DNA of 64,000 nucleotides from Paracoccaceae bacterium (GTDB lineage Bacteria; Pseudomonadota; Alphaproteobacteria; Rhodobacterales; Rhodobacteraceae): NCBI GenBank assembly GCA_027492585.1, contig JAPUEK010000001.1, forward strand, positions 1 to 64,000, in the 5' to 3' direction. Under the pieces are notes generated by a model. It worked only from the letters and a program-made list of their open reading frames with translations, was not told the DNA's origin and did no database searches. Made by a program: the position numbers and the translations under genes. Of the stretch, positions 22,070 through 31,028 are shown in pieces (within the stretch, counting starts at the first letter, position 1; every line of letters starts with the position of its first letter).

Positions 22070-22774
22070 ATGATGCGACAGATTGTCAGTGCCGCCTCGG
22101 GTGTTTGGCTTTGCCTCGCAGCACCGGGACTGGCCCAGAGCGAGCCCGGCGTGGTGGTGGAACTCTACACTTCGCAGGGCTGTTCCTCCTGCCCGCCGGC
22201 GGATGCGCTGATGGGGAAGATCGCCGGTCAGCCGGGGGTGATCGCTTTGGCGCTCCATGTCGATTACTGGGATTACATCGGCTGGGAGGATACTTTCGGC
22301 AAGGCCCAGTTCACCGAGCGCCAGAAGGCCTATGCCCGCGCGGCCGGCAGCCGGATGATCTATACGCCGCAGATGATCGTCGACGGCCGCGACCGGGTGC
22401 TCGGCAACGAGCCGGAGGATCTGGCGGCGGCGCTGAAGGCGCGGCTCGGCGCGGTGAGCCCGGTCAAGCTGTCGCTGGAGCGGCGCGGCGGGCTGGTGGT
22501 GATCCGGGCCGAGGCGGACCCGCCGCTGAGCCGGGGCGCGCGCGTACAGCTTGTCCGCTACCAGCCCTCGGAAAAGGTGCTGATCGAGCGCGGCGAAAAT
22601 GCCGGGCAGACCATTGACTACACCAATATCGTGACCGACTGGCAGCCGGTCGGCGACTGGTCCGGCCAGTCGCCGCTGGAGATGGAAGCCGAAGCGCCGG
22701 GCAATGCCCCGGTGGTGGTGATCGTCCAGAGCGACGGCCCGGCAGAGATCCTTGCCGCAGCCCGCTTGAAATAG
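22070..22774 (+). CDS. DUF1223 thioredoxin-like secreted protein
   Basis: A 234-residue protein with an N-terminal signal peptide (cleavage near GLAQS). The thioredoxin-like start VVELYTSQGCSSCPPADALM carries a CxxC pair, followed by the DUF1223 signature VDYWDYIGWEDTFG and MIYTPQMIVDG. The start ATG at 22070 (or 22073) follows GGGGAG. The family is common in alphaproteobacteria; its function is not established, and a periplasmic redox role is likely from the CxxC. Confidence 0.88.
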   Translation: MMRQIVSAASGVWLCLAAPGLAQSEPGVVVELYTSQGCSSCPPADALMGKIAGQPGVIALALHVDYWDYIGWEDTFGKAQFTERQKAYARAAGSRMIYTPQMIVDGRDRVLGNEPEDLAAALKARLGAVSPVKLSLERRGGLVVIRAEADPPLSRGARVQLVRYQPSEKVLIERGENAGQTIDYTNIVTDWQPVGDWSGQSPLEMEAEAPGNAPVVVIVQSDGPAEILAAARLK

Positions 22775-23114
22775 ACGACAGGCGGCGGGGCTGAGGCTCC
22801 GCCTGACCCTTTGCCCGCCACCTTCCGTCAGAACACCAAGCCGCACCCCGGTCCATCGTCACCGCGACCGGAGCATCCCTTCGGGTCTCCTCTTTCCCCC
22901 TTCATCTTGCCTCAAATATCCTGCGGGGAGGTCCGGAGGGGTGCAAAACCCCTCCGGCGCCTGCCAAAGGGGGATTTGCTCCGGAAGAGGGAGACGGCTC
23001 GCCCGGCAAAGGCGATGGCCTCTGCCGGATCGGGCGGCGAGGCAATCGGATGAACAGTGAAAGCGGGGGTGGCGCAACGGAACGGCCGGGCTGCAGCCTC
23101 CGTTCGGCGCTCGC
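22775..23114. other. Gene-free interval between convergent genes
   Basis: No gene is evident. It holds copy B of the 48-bp dispersed repeat (22914-22961) and a degenerate relative of the 58-bp repeat at about 22984-23030. It separates the DUF1223 gene (plus) from the acyltransferase gene (minus). Confidence 0.6.
22914..22961. repeat. 48-bp dispersed repeat, copy B
   Basis: Identical to 18680-18727, with the same 10-bp hairpin CCGGAGGGGT/ACCCCTCCGG. It again lies between two convergent genes, which suggests a bidirectional terminator or a REP-like element. Confidence 0.9.
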
Positions 23115-23984
23115 CTATTTCCACCGCCGGTGGATCCAGAACCACTGGTCCAGATGCTGACGGACGAGCGCCTCCAGGCTGTCGTTCAGCGCCTGGGTCA
23201 TCGCTTCGGGCGTATCCGGCGGGATCGGCGGCTCCACGATGATCTGGAAGGACAGGCCGTCGGGCTGGCGCACCGCATAGGTCGGGATCACGAGCGCATC
23301 GTATTTCAGCGCCAGTTCCGCCGCCGAAAGCGCGGTCAGCGCCCGGTGGCCGAAAAACTCCAGCGGCGCGCCATGGGCCATGTGCTGGTCGATCAGCATC
23401 CCGAGCATCCCCCCGCCGCGCAGATGGCGGACCATCTCGGCCAGCCCCTTCTTGCCGCGCGGAAAGAGGGGTGTGCCGATGCCCGAGATCGCCTGAACGT
23501 AGTGATCGTTGAAATGCCGGTTGCTCATCGGCATGTAGAGCGCGCCCACCCGGTAGCCGCGCGCAATCAGTGCGGCCCGCGAGGCGTCGTAATTGCCGAA
23601 ATGGCCGGTGACGAGGATCACCGGGCGGCCGGCCTGATGGGCCGCCTCCAGATCCGCCACGCCGCCGCCGGTCAGCGGCAGGCGCCGGGCCTCGGCGATG
23701 AATTCGGGGCCGGAATAGATCTCGATCACCGTGCGGCCCACATTGTCGGGAACGGCGCGGACGATGCGGCGGACCTCCGCCTCCGGCAGGTCGGGCAGGA
23801 TCTGCGCCAGATTGTCCCGGATGCGTTTGCGGTAGCCCGCGGCAGGGGCGATCACCCGCGACATGATCCAGCCGCAGAGCGGCACCCGCCAGCGATAGGG
23901 CAGCAGCAGCAGGCCGCCGATCATCGCCCGCAGAAAGCGGTCCTGCAGCCAGTGGTCCAGCCGGGGGCGGGAAGGCTCATCCAT
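23115..23984 (-). CDS. Lysophospholipid/lipid A acyltransferase (LpxL/HtrB-like)
   Basis: A 289-residue inner-membrane acyltransferase. The HX4D active motif is visible in VTGHFGNYDASR, with further family patches RVGALYMPMSNRHFND and GMLGMLIDQHMAHG. LpxL-type enzymes add secondary acyl chains to lipid A precursors. The start is taken at the ATG at 23984; the hydrophobic N-terminus (MIGGLLLLPYRWRVPLCGWI) is typical. Lipid A rather than another lysolipid is the acceptor by family inference. Confidence 0.88.
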   Translation of the reverse strand: MDEPSRPRLDHWLQDRFLRAMIGGLLLLPYRWRVPLCGWIMSRVIAPAAGYRKRIRDNLAQILPDLPEAEVRRIVRAVPDNVGRTVIEIYSGPEFIAEARRLPLTGGGVADLEAAHQAGRPVILVTGHFGNYDASRAALIARGYRVGALYMPMSNRHFNDHYVQAISGIGTPLFPRGKKGLAEMVRHLRGGGMLGMLIDQHMAHGAPLEFFGHRALTALSAAELALKYDALVIPTYAVRQPDGLSFQIIVEPPIPPDTPEAMTQALNDSLEALVRQHLDQWFWIHRRWK

Positions 23985-24352
23985 CCGTCGGGTCGTCCGG
24001 TCTCAGGGTTCGGGGGTGGCTGCGCGTTTTGCGGCCGGGGTCTTGCGGTGCCAGACATAAAGCCCGGCCGCCCCGATCACAAGCGCACGGATCGCTGCCC
24101 TGCGGTCGGCTCCTTTGCCAGAAAGCACAGTGCCGCTGAAAGGGGCAAAGGAGATGGCGATGCCAGAGAGGGGCCGCGGCCGAAGACCGGGCATCTGGCG
24201 CAGGCGGGAGCCGCGGGATCGGGGCCTGCGCGCGGGGCCGGGAAGACGCCGGGAGGAGAGGGCGAGATAGCGGAGGGAGCGGCGGGGGCGGGATTTGCGC
24301 CCCGCCCCCCGCAGGGCTCTGCCGCCCCCGCGGGGCTTTCTATCCGGATTTC
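23985..24352. other. Intergenic region upstream of the acyltransferase
   Basis: No convincing gene. A minus-strand open frame (24003-24194) ends in GAAGLYVWHRKTPAAKR and has AAAGGAG in its interior, so a peptide of about 25 residues starting at a GTG cannot be excluded, but support is thin. Confidence 0.4.
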
Positions 24353-27300
24353 CTATTCCGCCGCCCTCAGGCTCTCCGGTCCCGCCGTCCGGTCGAGCCT
24401 TGCGCGCAGCGCCGCCTGCTCGGTCGTCAGGGCTTCGAGCCTTTCGGTCAGGGTGGCGGGGTCGAGGGCAGGCGCCTCCGGCTCGGCCGGGCCGACGATG
24501 CGGCTGAAAAGCCGGCCCATGAGCCGGGAAAGATCGTCCATGATCAGGTAGAAGGACGGCACGATCACGAGGCTGAGCACGGTGGAAACGATGATCCCGC
24601 CGATCACCGCCGTCGCCATCGGCGCGCGGAACGACCCGCCTTCGCCGACGCCGAGCGCCGAGGGCAGCATCCCCGCCGACATGGCGATGGAGGTCATCAC
24701 GATGGGCCGTGCGCGTTTGTGACCGGCCTCGATCACCGCCTGCACGCGGTCCATGCCGCGATGGCGCATCTCGATGGCGAAGTCGATCAGCAGGATGGCG
24801 TTCTTGGTCACGATCCCCATCAGCATCAGGATGCCGATCAGCACCGGCATCGACAGGGCGGCATTGGTCAGGATCAGCGCCGCCGCCACCCCCCCGATGG
24901 CCAGAGGCAGCGACAGAAGGATGGTGAAGGGCTGGATCACCGATTTGAACAGCAGGATCAGCACCGTCAGCACCAGCATCAGCCCGAGGATCATCGCCTT
25001 GCCGAAGGAGGCGAAAAGCTCCCCCTGGATCTCGGCATCGCCCGATTCCTGAAGCCGGGCGGTCGGCGGCAGTTTCACCCCGGCGGCGACTTCCCTGAAC
25101 CGCTCCGATGCGGTGCCGAGCGCGACCCCGACCGGCAGGTTCGCCCCGATGGTGGCGCGGCGTTCCTTGTTCAGCCGCTTCACTGTCGAGGGGCCTTCGC
25201 CGAGCACCACATCGGCCACCGCCGAAAGCGGCACCTGCGCGCCGGTGGCGGTGGTGACCTTGAGGGCGGCGATACGGTTCAGATCCTCGCGCGCGGCGTC
25301 TTCCAGCCGCACCCGCACCGGGATCAGCCGGTTGTCGATGGAAATCTTCGGCAGGGCCGCATCGAAATCGCCGATGGTGGCGACGCGCAGCACGGCGGAG
25401 ATCTGTTCCGTCGTCACCCCGAGCCGCGCCGCTTCCGCCGCGCGCGGGATCACCTGGATTTCCGGCCGGGGCAGGGCGCCTTCGGAGGCGACGTTGGCGA
25501 GGGCGGGATCGCCGCGCAGGGCTTCCTCCAGGGCCGCGACGGCGCCGTTCAGATCGGCCTCGTTGGCGGCGAGGACGGAATAGGAGATGTCGCGCTCCCC
25601 CCGGTCGTTCAGCTTGAAGGCGCGGATGTCAGGGATGGCGGCAAGGCGGCGGAAGATCTCGGCCTCCACCTCGTTCTGGGGAATGGTGCGGCCCTCGTTC
25701 TTCACCTCCGGCACCAGGGCGCCGAGCAGCGGGATCTTCCGACCGATCTGCGACAGTTTCAGCGTCAGCCGGTGGTCGAGCTTGTCGAGAAGCACCGTCA
25801 CCGACGCGCGGCGGATGTCGAGATCGCCGGTGGGCGAGGAGCCGCCGAGCACGAAGATGTTGTCGATCCCCGCCACATCTCGGATCGCCGCGACCATGGC
25901 CTGCGTGGTGCGGTCGGTTTCCTCCAGCGTGGTGCCGGGCGGCAGCTCGACCGAGATCGAGACGCGGCTCACGTCTTCGGGCGGCAGGAAGGAGCCGGGA
26001 ACCTGAAGCATCGCCTGCACCGAGATGATGACGACGACGATGGCGGCGAGCAGGGTGAGGTAATAGCGCCCGATCTTCGGGCGGAAGCGGCGCCCGGCGA
26101 GGGGCAGGGCGAAGGGCAGGCGCGAGGTGCCGTTGGTTGCCCGCACGAAACGCAGATAGCCGCGCATGATCGGGCCGTCGGCATGGTCGTGATCGCCGGC
26201 CGCATCCTTGGCGCGCATCAGGTAGGCGGCCATCATCGGGGTGATGAGCCGCGCCACCAGCAGCGAGAACATCACCGATATGGCGACCGTAAGGCCGAAC
26301 TGGCGGAAATACTGCCCCGGAATCCCGGCCATGAAGCTGACCGGCACGAAGACCGCGATGATGGTGAAGGTGGTGGCGATCACCGCCAGACCGATCTCGT
26401 CCGCCGCTTCGATGGCGGCGCGGAAGGGTGTCTTGCCCATGCGGATATGGCGGGCGATGTTCTCGATCTCGACGATGGCATCATCGACGAGGATGCCCGT
26501 CGCCAGCGTGATCGCAAGGAAGGAGACGAGGTTCAGCGAGAAGCCGAGGAGGTCCATCGCCCAGAAGGTCGGGATCGCCGAAAGCGGCAGGGCGACGGCG
26601 GCGATCAGCGTGGCGCGCCAGTTCCTGAGGAAGGCCAGCACCACCAGAATGGCGAGGATGGAACCTTCGAGCAGGGTGTGCAGCGCGGTTTCATAATTGC
26701 CGTAGGTGTAGAAGACCGTCTCGTCGACAAGCTGGATCGTCACCTCGGGATGGGCGGCGCGCAGGGTGTCGAGCGTGGCATTGACGGTTTCGGCGACCGA
26801 AACCTCCGACGCGCCCTTGGCGCGGAAGATGGCGAAGGTCACGACCTGTTCGCCGTTCAGCCGCGAGAAGGAGCGCAGTTCCTCGTAGCTGTCCACCACC
26901 TGCCCGAGATCGGAGAGCCGCACATGGCGGCCGCCGGGCAGGGCGATGTCGGTATTGGTCAGCTTTTCCACCGTCGCCGCATCGCCGAGGGTGCGGATCG
27001 CCTGTTCGCCCGCGCCGATCTCGGAGCGGCCGGAGCCGAGGTTGATGTTGCCGGCGCGGACCTGCGCGCTGACCGCCTGCGCGGTGATGCCGAAGCTTTC
27101 GAGCTTCACCGGGTCCAGCTCCACCCGGATCTCGCGGTCGGCCCCGCCATAGCGTTCGACCTTGCCGACCCCGGCCTTGCCCTGCAACGCGCGCTTCACC
27201 GTATCATCGACGAACCACGACAGTTCCTCGAAGCTGAGCGCGGGGGCCTGTACCGCGAAGGTCATGATCGCCTGCCCCTCCACGTCGATGCGGGTGACGA

Positions 27301-27679
27301 CCGGGGCATCGACATCGGCCGGCAGGCTGCCGCGGGTGCGGTCGATGGCGTCCTTCACATCCTGCACCGCCTTGTCGGTGGGGATTTCCATGCGGAATTC
27401 GATGGCGGTGGTGGAGGTGCCGTCGGAGATGGTCGAGATGATGTTCTTGACCCCGGTGATGCCGGAGACGGCATCTTCGATTTCCTTGGTCACCTGCGTT
27501 TCCATCTCGGCCGGGGCGGCGCCCTGCTGGGTGACGGAGACGGCGACCAGCGGCACGTCGATGTTCGGGAAACGGGTGATCGGCAGGGCGTTGAAGGATT
27601 GCCACCCGAGGATGAGCAGCATGACAAAGGCGAGGAGCGGGGCGACGGGATTGCGGATCGACCAGGCGGAGAAGTTCAT
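24353..27679 (-). CDS. RND family efflux transporter permease (AcrB/HAE type)
   Basis: An 1108-residue inner-membrane pump with the standard RND layout: helix 1 at the N-terminus, two large periplasmic loops and twelve membrane segments. The proton-relay stretch GILVDDAIVEIENIARHI (TM4) is present, as is MGIVTKNAILLIDFAIEMRHRG in TM10-11. The C-terminal 40 residues add a predicted coiled coil (LTERLEALTTEQAALRARLD), which is unusual. It is third in a tetR-MFP-RND operon and should export hydrophobic drugs or solvents together with an outer-membrane channel not encoded here. Confidence 0.94.
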   Translation of the reverse strand: MNFSAWSIRNPVAPLLAFVMLLILGWQSFNALPITRFPNIDVPLVAVSVTQQGAAPAEMETQVTKEIEDAVSGITGVKNIISTISDGTSTTAIEFRMEIPTDKAVQDVKDAIDRTRGSLPADVDAPVVTRIDVEGQAIMTFAVQAPALSFEELSWFVDDTVKRALQGKAGVGKVERYGGADREIRVELDPVKLESFGITAQAVSAQVRAGNINLGSGRSEIGAGEQAIRTLGDAATVEKLTNTDIALPGGRHVRLSDLGQVVDSYEELRSFSRLNGEQVVTFAIFRAKGASEVSVAETVNATLDTLRAAHPEVTIQLVDETVFYTYGNYETALHTLLEGSILAILVVLAFLRNWRATLIAAVALPLSAIPTFWAMDLLGFSLNLVSFLAITLATGILVDDAIVEIENIARHIRMGKTPFRAAIEAADEIGLAVIATTFTIIAVFVPVSFMAGIPGQYFRQFGLTVAISVMFSLLVARLITPMMAAYLMRAKDAAGDHDHADGPIMRGYLRFVRATNGTSRLPFALPLAGRRFRPKIGRYYLTLLAAIVVVIISVQAMLQVPGSFLPPEDVSRVSISVELPPGTTLEETDRTTQAMVAAIRDVAGIDNIFVLGGSSPTGDLDIRRASVTVLLDKLDHRLTLKLSQIGRKIPLLGALVPEVKNEGRTIPQNEVEAEIFRRLAAIPDIRAFKLNDRGERDISYSVLAANEADLNGAVAALEEALRGDPALANVASEGALPRPEIQVIPRAAEAARLGVTTEQISAVLRVATIGDFDAALPKISIDNRLIPVRVRLEDAAREDLNRIAALKVTTATGAQVPLSAVADVVLGEGPSTVKRLNKERRATIGANLPVGVALGTASERFREVAAGVKLPPTARLQESGDAEIQGELFASFGKAMILGLMLVLTVLILLFKSVIQPFTILLSLPLAIGGVAAALILTNAALSMPVLIGILMLMGIVTKNAILLIDFAIEMRHRGMDRVQAVIEAGHKRARPIVMTSIAMSAGMLPSALGVGEGGSFRAPMATAVIGGIIVSTVLSLVIVPSFYLIMDDLSRLMGRLFSRIVGPAEPEAPALDPATLTERLEALTTEQAALRARLDRTAGPESLRAAE

Positions 27680-27690
27680 GGCGGGCTCCG

Positions 27691-28887
27691 TCAGTTGACC
27701 GGGGTGGCGGGAACGGGGGTGATCCTGTCGCCGCTGCGGACGAAGGCGGCGGCCTTGGTGACCACGGTGTCCCCGGCGGCGAGGCCGGAGAGGATCTCCA
27801 CCCAGCCGCCGTCGCGGATGCCGGTCTGCACCGTCACCTGCTCCACCACGCCGTCCTTGACCCGCATGACGACGGATGTGCCGTTTGAGGCCCCGACAGC
27901 GGTGACGGGGATGGCCACGGCTTCATGCTCGGCGACGAGAATCTCGGCCTCGATGAACATGCCGGGACGCAGGGCGTCCTTGCTGTCCGGAGTGATGCGG
28001 GCGCGGCCAAGACGGGTGGTCGCATCGACGCCCGGCTCCACCAGCCGCAGGGTGCCGGTCAGGCCCGGCAGGGCGGCCACGGCGCGCAGGGTCGCGGTCT
28101 GACCGGGGGCGAGGCGGAGGAGATCGCCCTCGGCCACATCGGCGCGCAGTTCGAGCGCGCCGTCGCGGATCAGGGTGAACATCGGCTGGCCCGCCGCGGT
28201 GGCGATGGCGCCGAGCCGGGCATTGCGGGCGGTGATCTCGCCGGCGAAGGGGGCTTTCACCTCTGTCCGGGAGAGCTGGAGTTCGACATTGGCGATCTGC
28301 GCCTCGACAAGGGCGAGTTGCGCGCGGGCAGCCTCCAGCGACTGCGTGGCGACGGCGACGCGGGCGCCGGCGGAAACGGCGGCGGCCTGCGCGGTATCGG
28401 CGGCGGCCTGCGCGATATTGCCTTGTGCTTTCAGGGCCTTGGCGCGGTCGTTGGCGCGGATGGCCTCATCGGCGCTGCTTTGGACTTCGATCATCTGGGC
28501 CTCGGCCTGCGCGATGGTGGCGCGCGCGGCGGCGAGGGAGGCGGCAAGCTGGCTTTTCTGAAGGTCGAGCGTGGAATTGGAGAGCCGCGCCAGCACCTGC
28601 CCTTCGGCCACGCGATCCCCGACATCGGCCAGAAGCGCCTCGATGGGCTGGCCTTCGATAAGGGGGGCGACCTGCACCTCCTCGACCGCGGCGACGAGGC
28701 CGGAGGCGAACACCCGGTCGGACAGGAGGCGGGTGCCGACGGTGGAGACGGTGATCGCCGGGGCGAGGGGGACGGCAGCGGGTGCGGGCGCCTCCCCTTC
28801 GGCATGGAGCGGGGCGGCCAGGAAAAGGCCGGGGGCGAGAAGGCTGGCGGCGGCGAGCATCGGCAGGAGGGGAGAAGCAAAGCGCAT
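27691..28887 (-). CDS. RND periplasmic adaptor (membrane fusion protein)
   Basis: A 398-residue periplasmic adaptor with an N-terminal signal sequence. The lipoyl halves (VEEVQVAPLIEGQPIEALLA and VKAPFAGEITARNARLG) flank a long alpha-hairpin (about residues 100-190). The beta-barrel and membrane-proximal domains follow. It links the RND pump to an outer-membrane factor. It is 11 bp upstream of the pump gene and 3 bp downstream of the TetR gene. Confidence 0.93.
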   Translation of the reverse strand: MRFASPLLPMLAAASLLAPGLFLAAPLHAEGEAPAPAAVPLAPAITVSTVGTRLLSDRVFASGLVAAVEEVQVAPLIEGQPIEALLADVGDRVAEGQVLARLSNSTLDLQKSQLAASLAAARATIAQAEAQMIEVQSSADEAIRANDRAKALKAQGNIAQAAADTAQAAAVSAGARVAVATQSLEAARAQLALVEAQIANVELQLSRTEVKAPFAGEITARNARLGAIATAAGQPMFTLIRDGALELRADVAEGDLLRLAPGQTATLRAVAALPGLTGTLRLVEPGVDATTRLGRARITPDSKDALRPGMFIEAEILVAEHEAVAIPVTAVGASNGTSVVMRVKDGVVEQVTVQTGIRDGGWVEILSGLAAGDTVVTKAAAFVRSGDRITPVPATPVN

Positions 28888-28890
28888 GTA

Positions 28891-29520
28891 TCAGCCTTTC
28901 GGGCGGGTGCCGGCGATGGTGTCCAGCGTCTGGTCGATGGTGCGGAGGAGGAGGTCGGTCAGCCCGGCGCGAAGCTCGGGCGGGTGGGCGCCCATCATCG
29001 CTCCGGATTTGAAGAGCAGGATCAGGAAGGCGGCCTCGGCGGCGAAGGTCTTTCCGGCGGCCTCGCGGCTTTGCCCGGTGGCCATGGCGAAGACATCGGT
29101 GAGAAAGCGGCAGATCAGGCTTTCCATGCGGAGGCAGGTGGCGCCGATCTCCGGCTTGCGCTGCGCGGCGGCGGTGATTTCGGCCCAGAGCTGGCCGTCC
29201 TCGCAGTTCTGCTTGTCGAGAATCCGCTCGCGCAGCTGCCGCCGCAGGGCCTCCATCGGGTCGGGCGCGGACATGAGCCGCAGGAAATCCTGCTCGATCT
29301 GCAAAAGATCGGCGGTGATCAGCCCTTCGACGATGGCCGCCTTGGAGGGGAAGTAGCGGTAGAAATTGCCGACACTCATCCCCGCCGCGCGGGCGAGGTC
29401 CTGCATGGAGGCGCCATCGAAGCCCTTTTCGGCAAAGGTGCCGCGCACAAGCCCGAGGATCTCGGCGGCGCGGGCGTCATGGCGGGGTTCTGGATGCGGG
29501 CTGGGTTCTGAAAGGGACAT
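28891..29520 (-). CDS. TetR/AcrR family transcriptional regulator
   Basis: A 209-residue regulator with the N-terminal TetR helix-turn-helix (about residues 20-66: GTFAEKGFDGASMQDLARAAGMSVGNFYRYFPSKA). The C-terminal ligand domain is divergent, as expected. It is the first gene of the efflux operon, and a perfect 16-bp palindrome lies 12-27 bp upstream of its start, so it probably represses the whole operon until a ligand binds. Confidence 0.92.
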   Translation of the reverse strand: MSLSEPSPHPEPRHDARAAEILGLVRGTFAEKGFDGASMQDLARAAGMSVGNFYRYFPSKAAIVEGLITADLLQIEQDFLRLMSAPDPMEALRRQLRERILDKQNCEDGQLWAEITAAAQRKPEIGATCLRMESLICRFLTDVFAMATGQSREAAGKTFAAEAAFLILLFKSGAMMGAHPPELRAGLTDLLLRTIDQTLDTIAGTRPKG

Positions 29521-29531
29521 GGCGGATATGA

Positions 29532-29547
29532 GAATGAACGTTCATTC
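29532..29547. promoter_or_regulatory. Palindromic operator for the TetR regulator
   Basis: GAATGAACGTTCATTC is a perfect 16-bp palindrome between the tetR start (29520) and fabF. Its size and place match TetR-family operators of the TGAACGTTCA kind. Confidence 0.8.
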
Positions 29548-29766
29548 GCAGATAGAGCACCCTGCGGAAAGGTCAAGGGGCGCGGGCGGCCAGCAGGTGG
29601 TTTTCGGTCCGGCCTGCACAAGATCCGGGCATCGGGACCGTGCCGGCCCCAAAACCGGGCGCGCGAAGCCCGCCGAGACGCGGCTCGCGTCCGGGGGCAA
29701 GGTTGCGCGGCGGGAAAGGGGCGTGTATCACCCGCAAAACTGGGAACGAGCCTCGGGGGGTATCGG

Positions 29767-31026
29767 ATGCGTCGAGTGGTGGTCACGGGTCTTGGCATGG
29801 TCACGCCGCTGGCTTGCGGCGTTGAGGAAACCTGGAGCCGCCTTCTGGCCGGGCAGTCCGGGGCGGGGCCGATCACCCGCTTCGATCCGGCGAATGTCGT
29901 GACGCAATATGCCTGCGAAATCCCGATGGGCGACGGCAGCGACGGCACCTTCAACCCCGATGACTGGATGGAGCCGAAGGACCGCCGCAAGGTCGATGAC
30001 TTCATCCTTTACGGGATGGCGGCGGCGGTGCAGGCGGTGCGCGACAGCGGCTGGGAGCCTTTGAGCGAGGAAGACCGCTGCCGGACGGGCGTGATGATCG
30101 GTTCCGGGATCGGCGGGCTGACCTCGATTGCCGAAACGGCGGTGCTGATCAAGGAAAAGGGGCCGAAGCGGGTCTCCCCCTTCTTCATCCCCGGCTCGCT
30201 GATCAACCTGATTTCGGGGCAGGTCTCGATCCGCTTCGGCTTCAAGGGGCCGAACCATGCGGTCGTCACGGCCTGTTCGACCGGCGCCCATGCCATCGGC
30301 GATGCGGCGCGGCTGATCCAGTGGGGCGATGCGGATGTGATGATCGCGGGCGGGGCGGAAAGCCCGATCTCGGAAATCGGGATCGCGGGGTTCAACGCCT
30401 GCAAGGCGCTGTCCACCAAGCGCGCCGGGGAGCCGGAAAAGGCCAGCCGCCCCTATGACGCGGACCGCGACGGCTTCGTCATGGGCGAGGGTGCGGGCGT
30501 GGTGGTGCTGGAGGAATACGAGCACGCCGTGGCGCGCGGGGCCAGGATCTATGCCGAGGTGCTGGGCTATGGCCTGTCGGGCGACGCCTATCACATCACC
30601 GCCCCTTCCGAGGATGGCGACGGCGGCTACCGTTCCATGCAGATGGCGCTGAAGCGGGCCGGTCTTGCGCCTGCGGATGTGGATTACATCAACGCCCATG
30701 GCACCTCGACCATGGCCGACACCATCGAGCTTGGTGCGGTGGAGCGGCTTCTGGGGGAGGCTGCGGCGACGGCCACGATGTCTTCGACGAAATCCTCCAT
30801 CGGGCATCTTCTGGGGGCGGCGGGTGCTGTGGAGGCGATCTTCTGCGTGCTGGCGATCCGCGATCAGGTGGCGCCGCCGACGATCAACCTCGACAACCCG
30901 GCGGTGGCGCCGAAGCTTGACCTTGCGCCGAACAAGGCGGTGAAGCGGCGGATCGACGTGGCGCTGTCCAATTCCTTCGGCTTTGGCGGCACCAATGCGA
31001 GCCTCGTGCTCGGCAAGGTGGTGTGA
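29767..31026 (+). CDS. fabF: Beta-ketoacyl-ACP synthase II
   Basis: A 419-residue condensing enzyme of fatty-acid elongation. The catalytic triad is visible: Cys in VTACSTGAHAIG, His in INAHGTSTMADTIE and His in KSSIGHLLGAAGA; the C-terminal glycine motif is NSFGFGGTNAS. Length is normal. It is translationally close to mltG (the frames overlap at 31023-31026). It elongates acyl-ACP with malonyl-ACP. Confidence 0.96.
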   Translation: MRRVVVTGLGMVTPLACGVEETWSRLLAGQSGAGPITRFDPANVVTQYACEIPMGDGSDGTFNPDDWMEPKDRRKVDDFILYGMAAAVQAVRDSGWEPLSEEDRCRTGVMIGSGIGGLTSIAETAVLIKEKGPKRVSPFFIPGSLINLISGQVSIRFGFKGPNHAVVTACSTGAHAIGDAARLIQWGDADVMIAGGAESPISEIGIAGFNACKALSTKRAGEPEKASRPYDADRDGFVMGEGAGVVVLEEYEHAVARGARIYAEVLGYGLSGDAYHITAPSEDGDGGYRSMQMALKRAGLAPADVDYINAHGTSTMADTIELGAVERLLGEAAATATMSSTKSSIGHLLGAAGAVEAIFCVLAIRDQVAPPTINLDNPAVAPKLDLAPNKAVKRRIDVALSNSFGFGGTNASLVLGKVV

Positions 31027-31028
31027 GC

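Noticed and set aside
24719..28102. An 1127-codon plus-strand frame opposite the RND pump and adaptor
   Set aside because: Same codon-shadow effect; composition (H, D, R, G rich) is not protein-like and the RND motifs lie on the minus strand.
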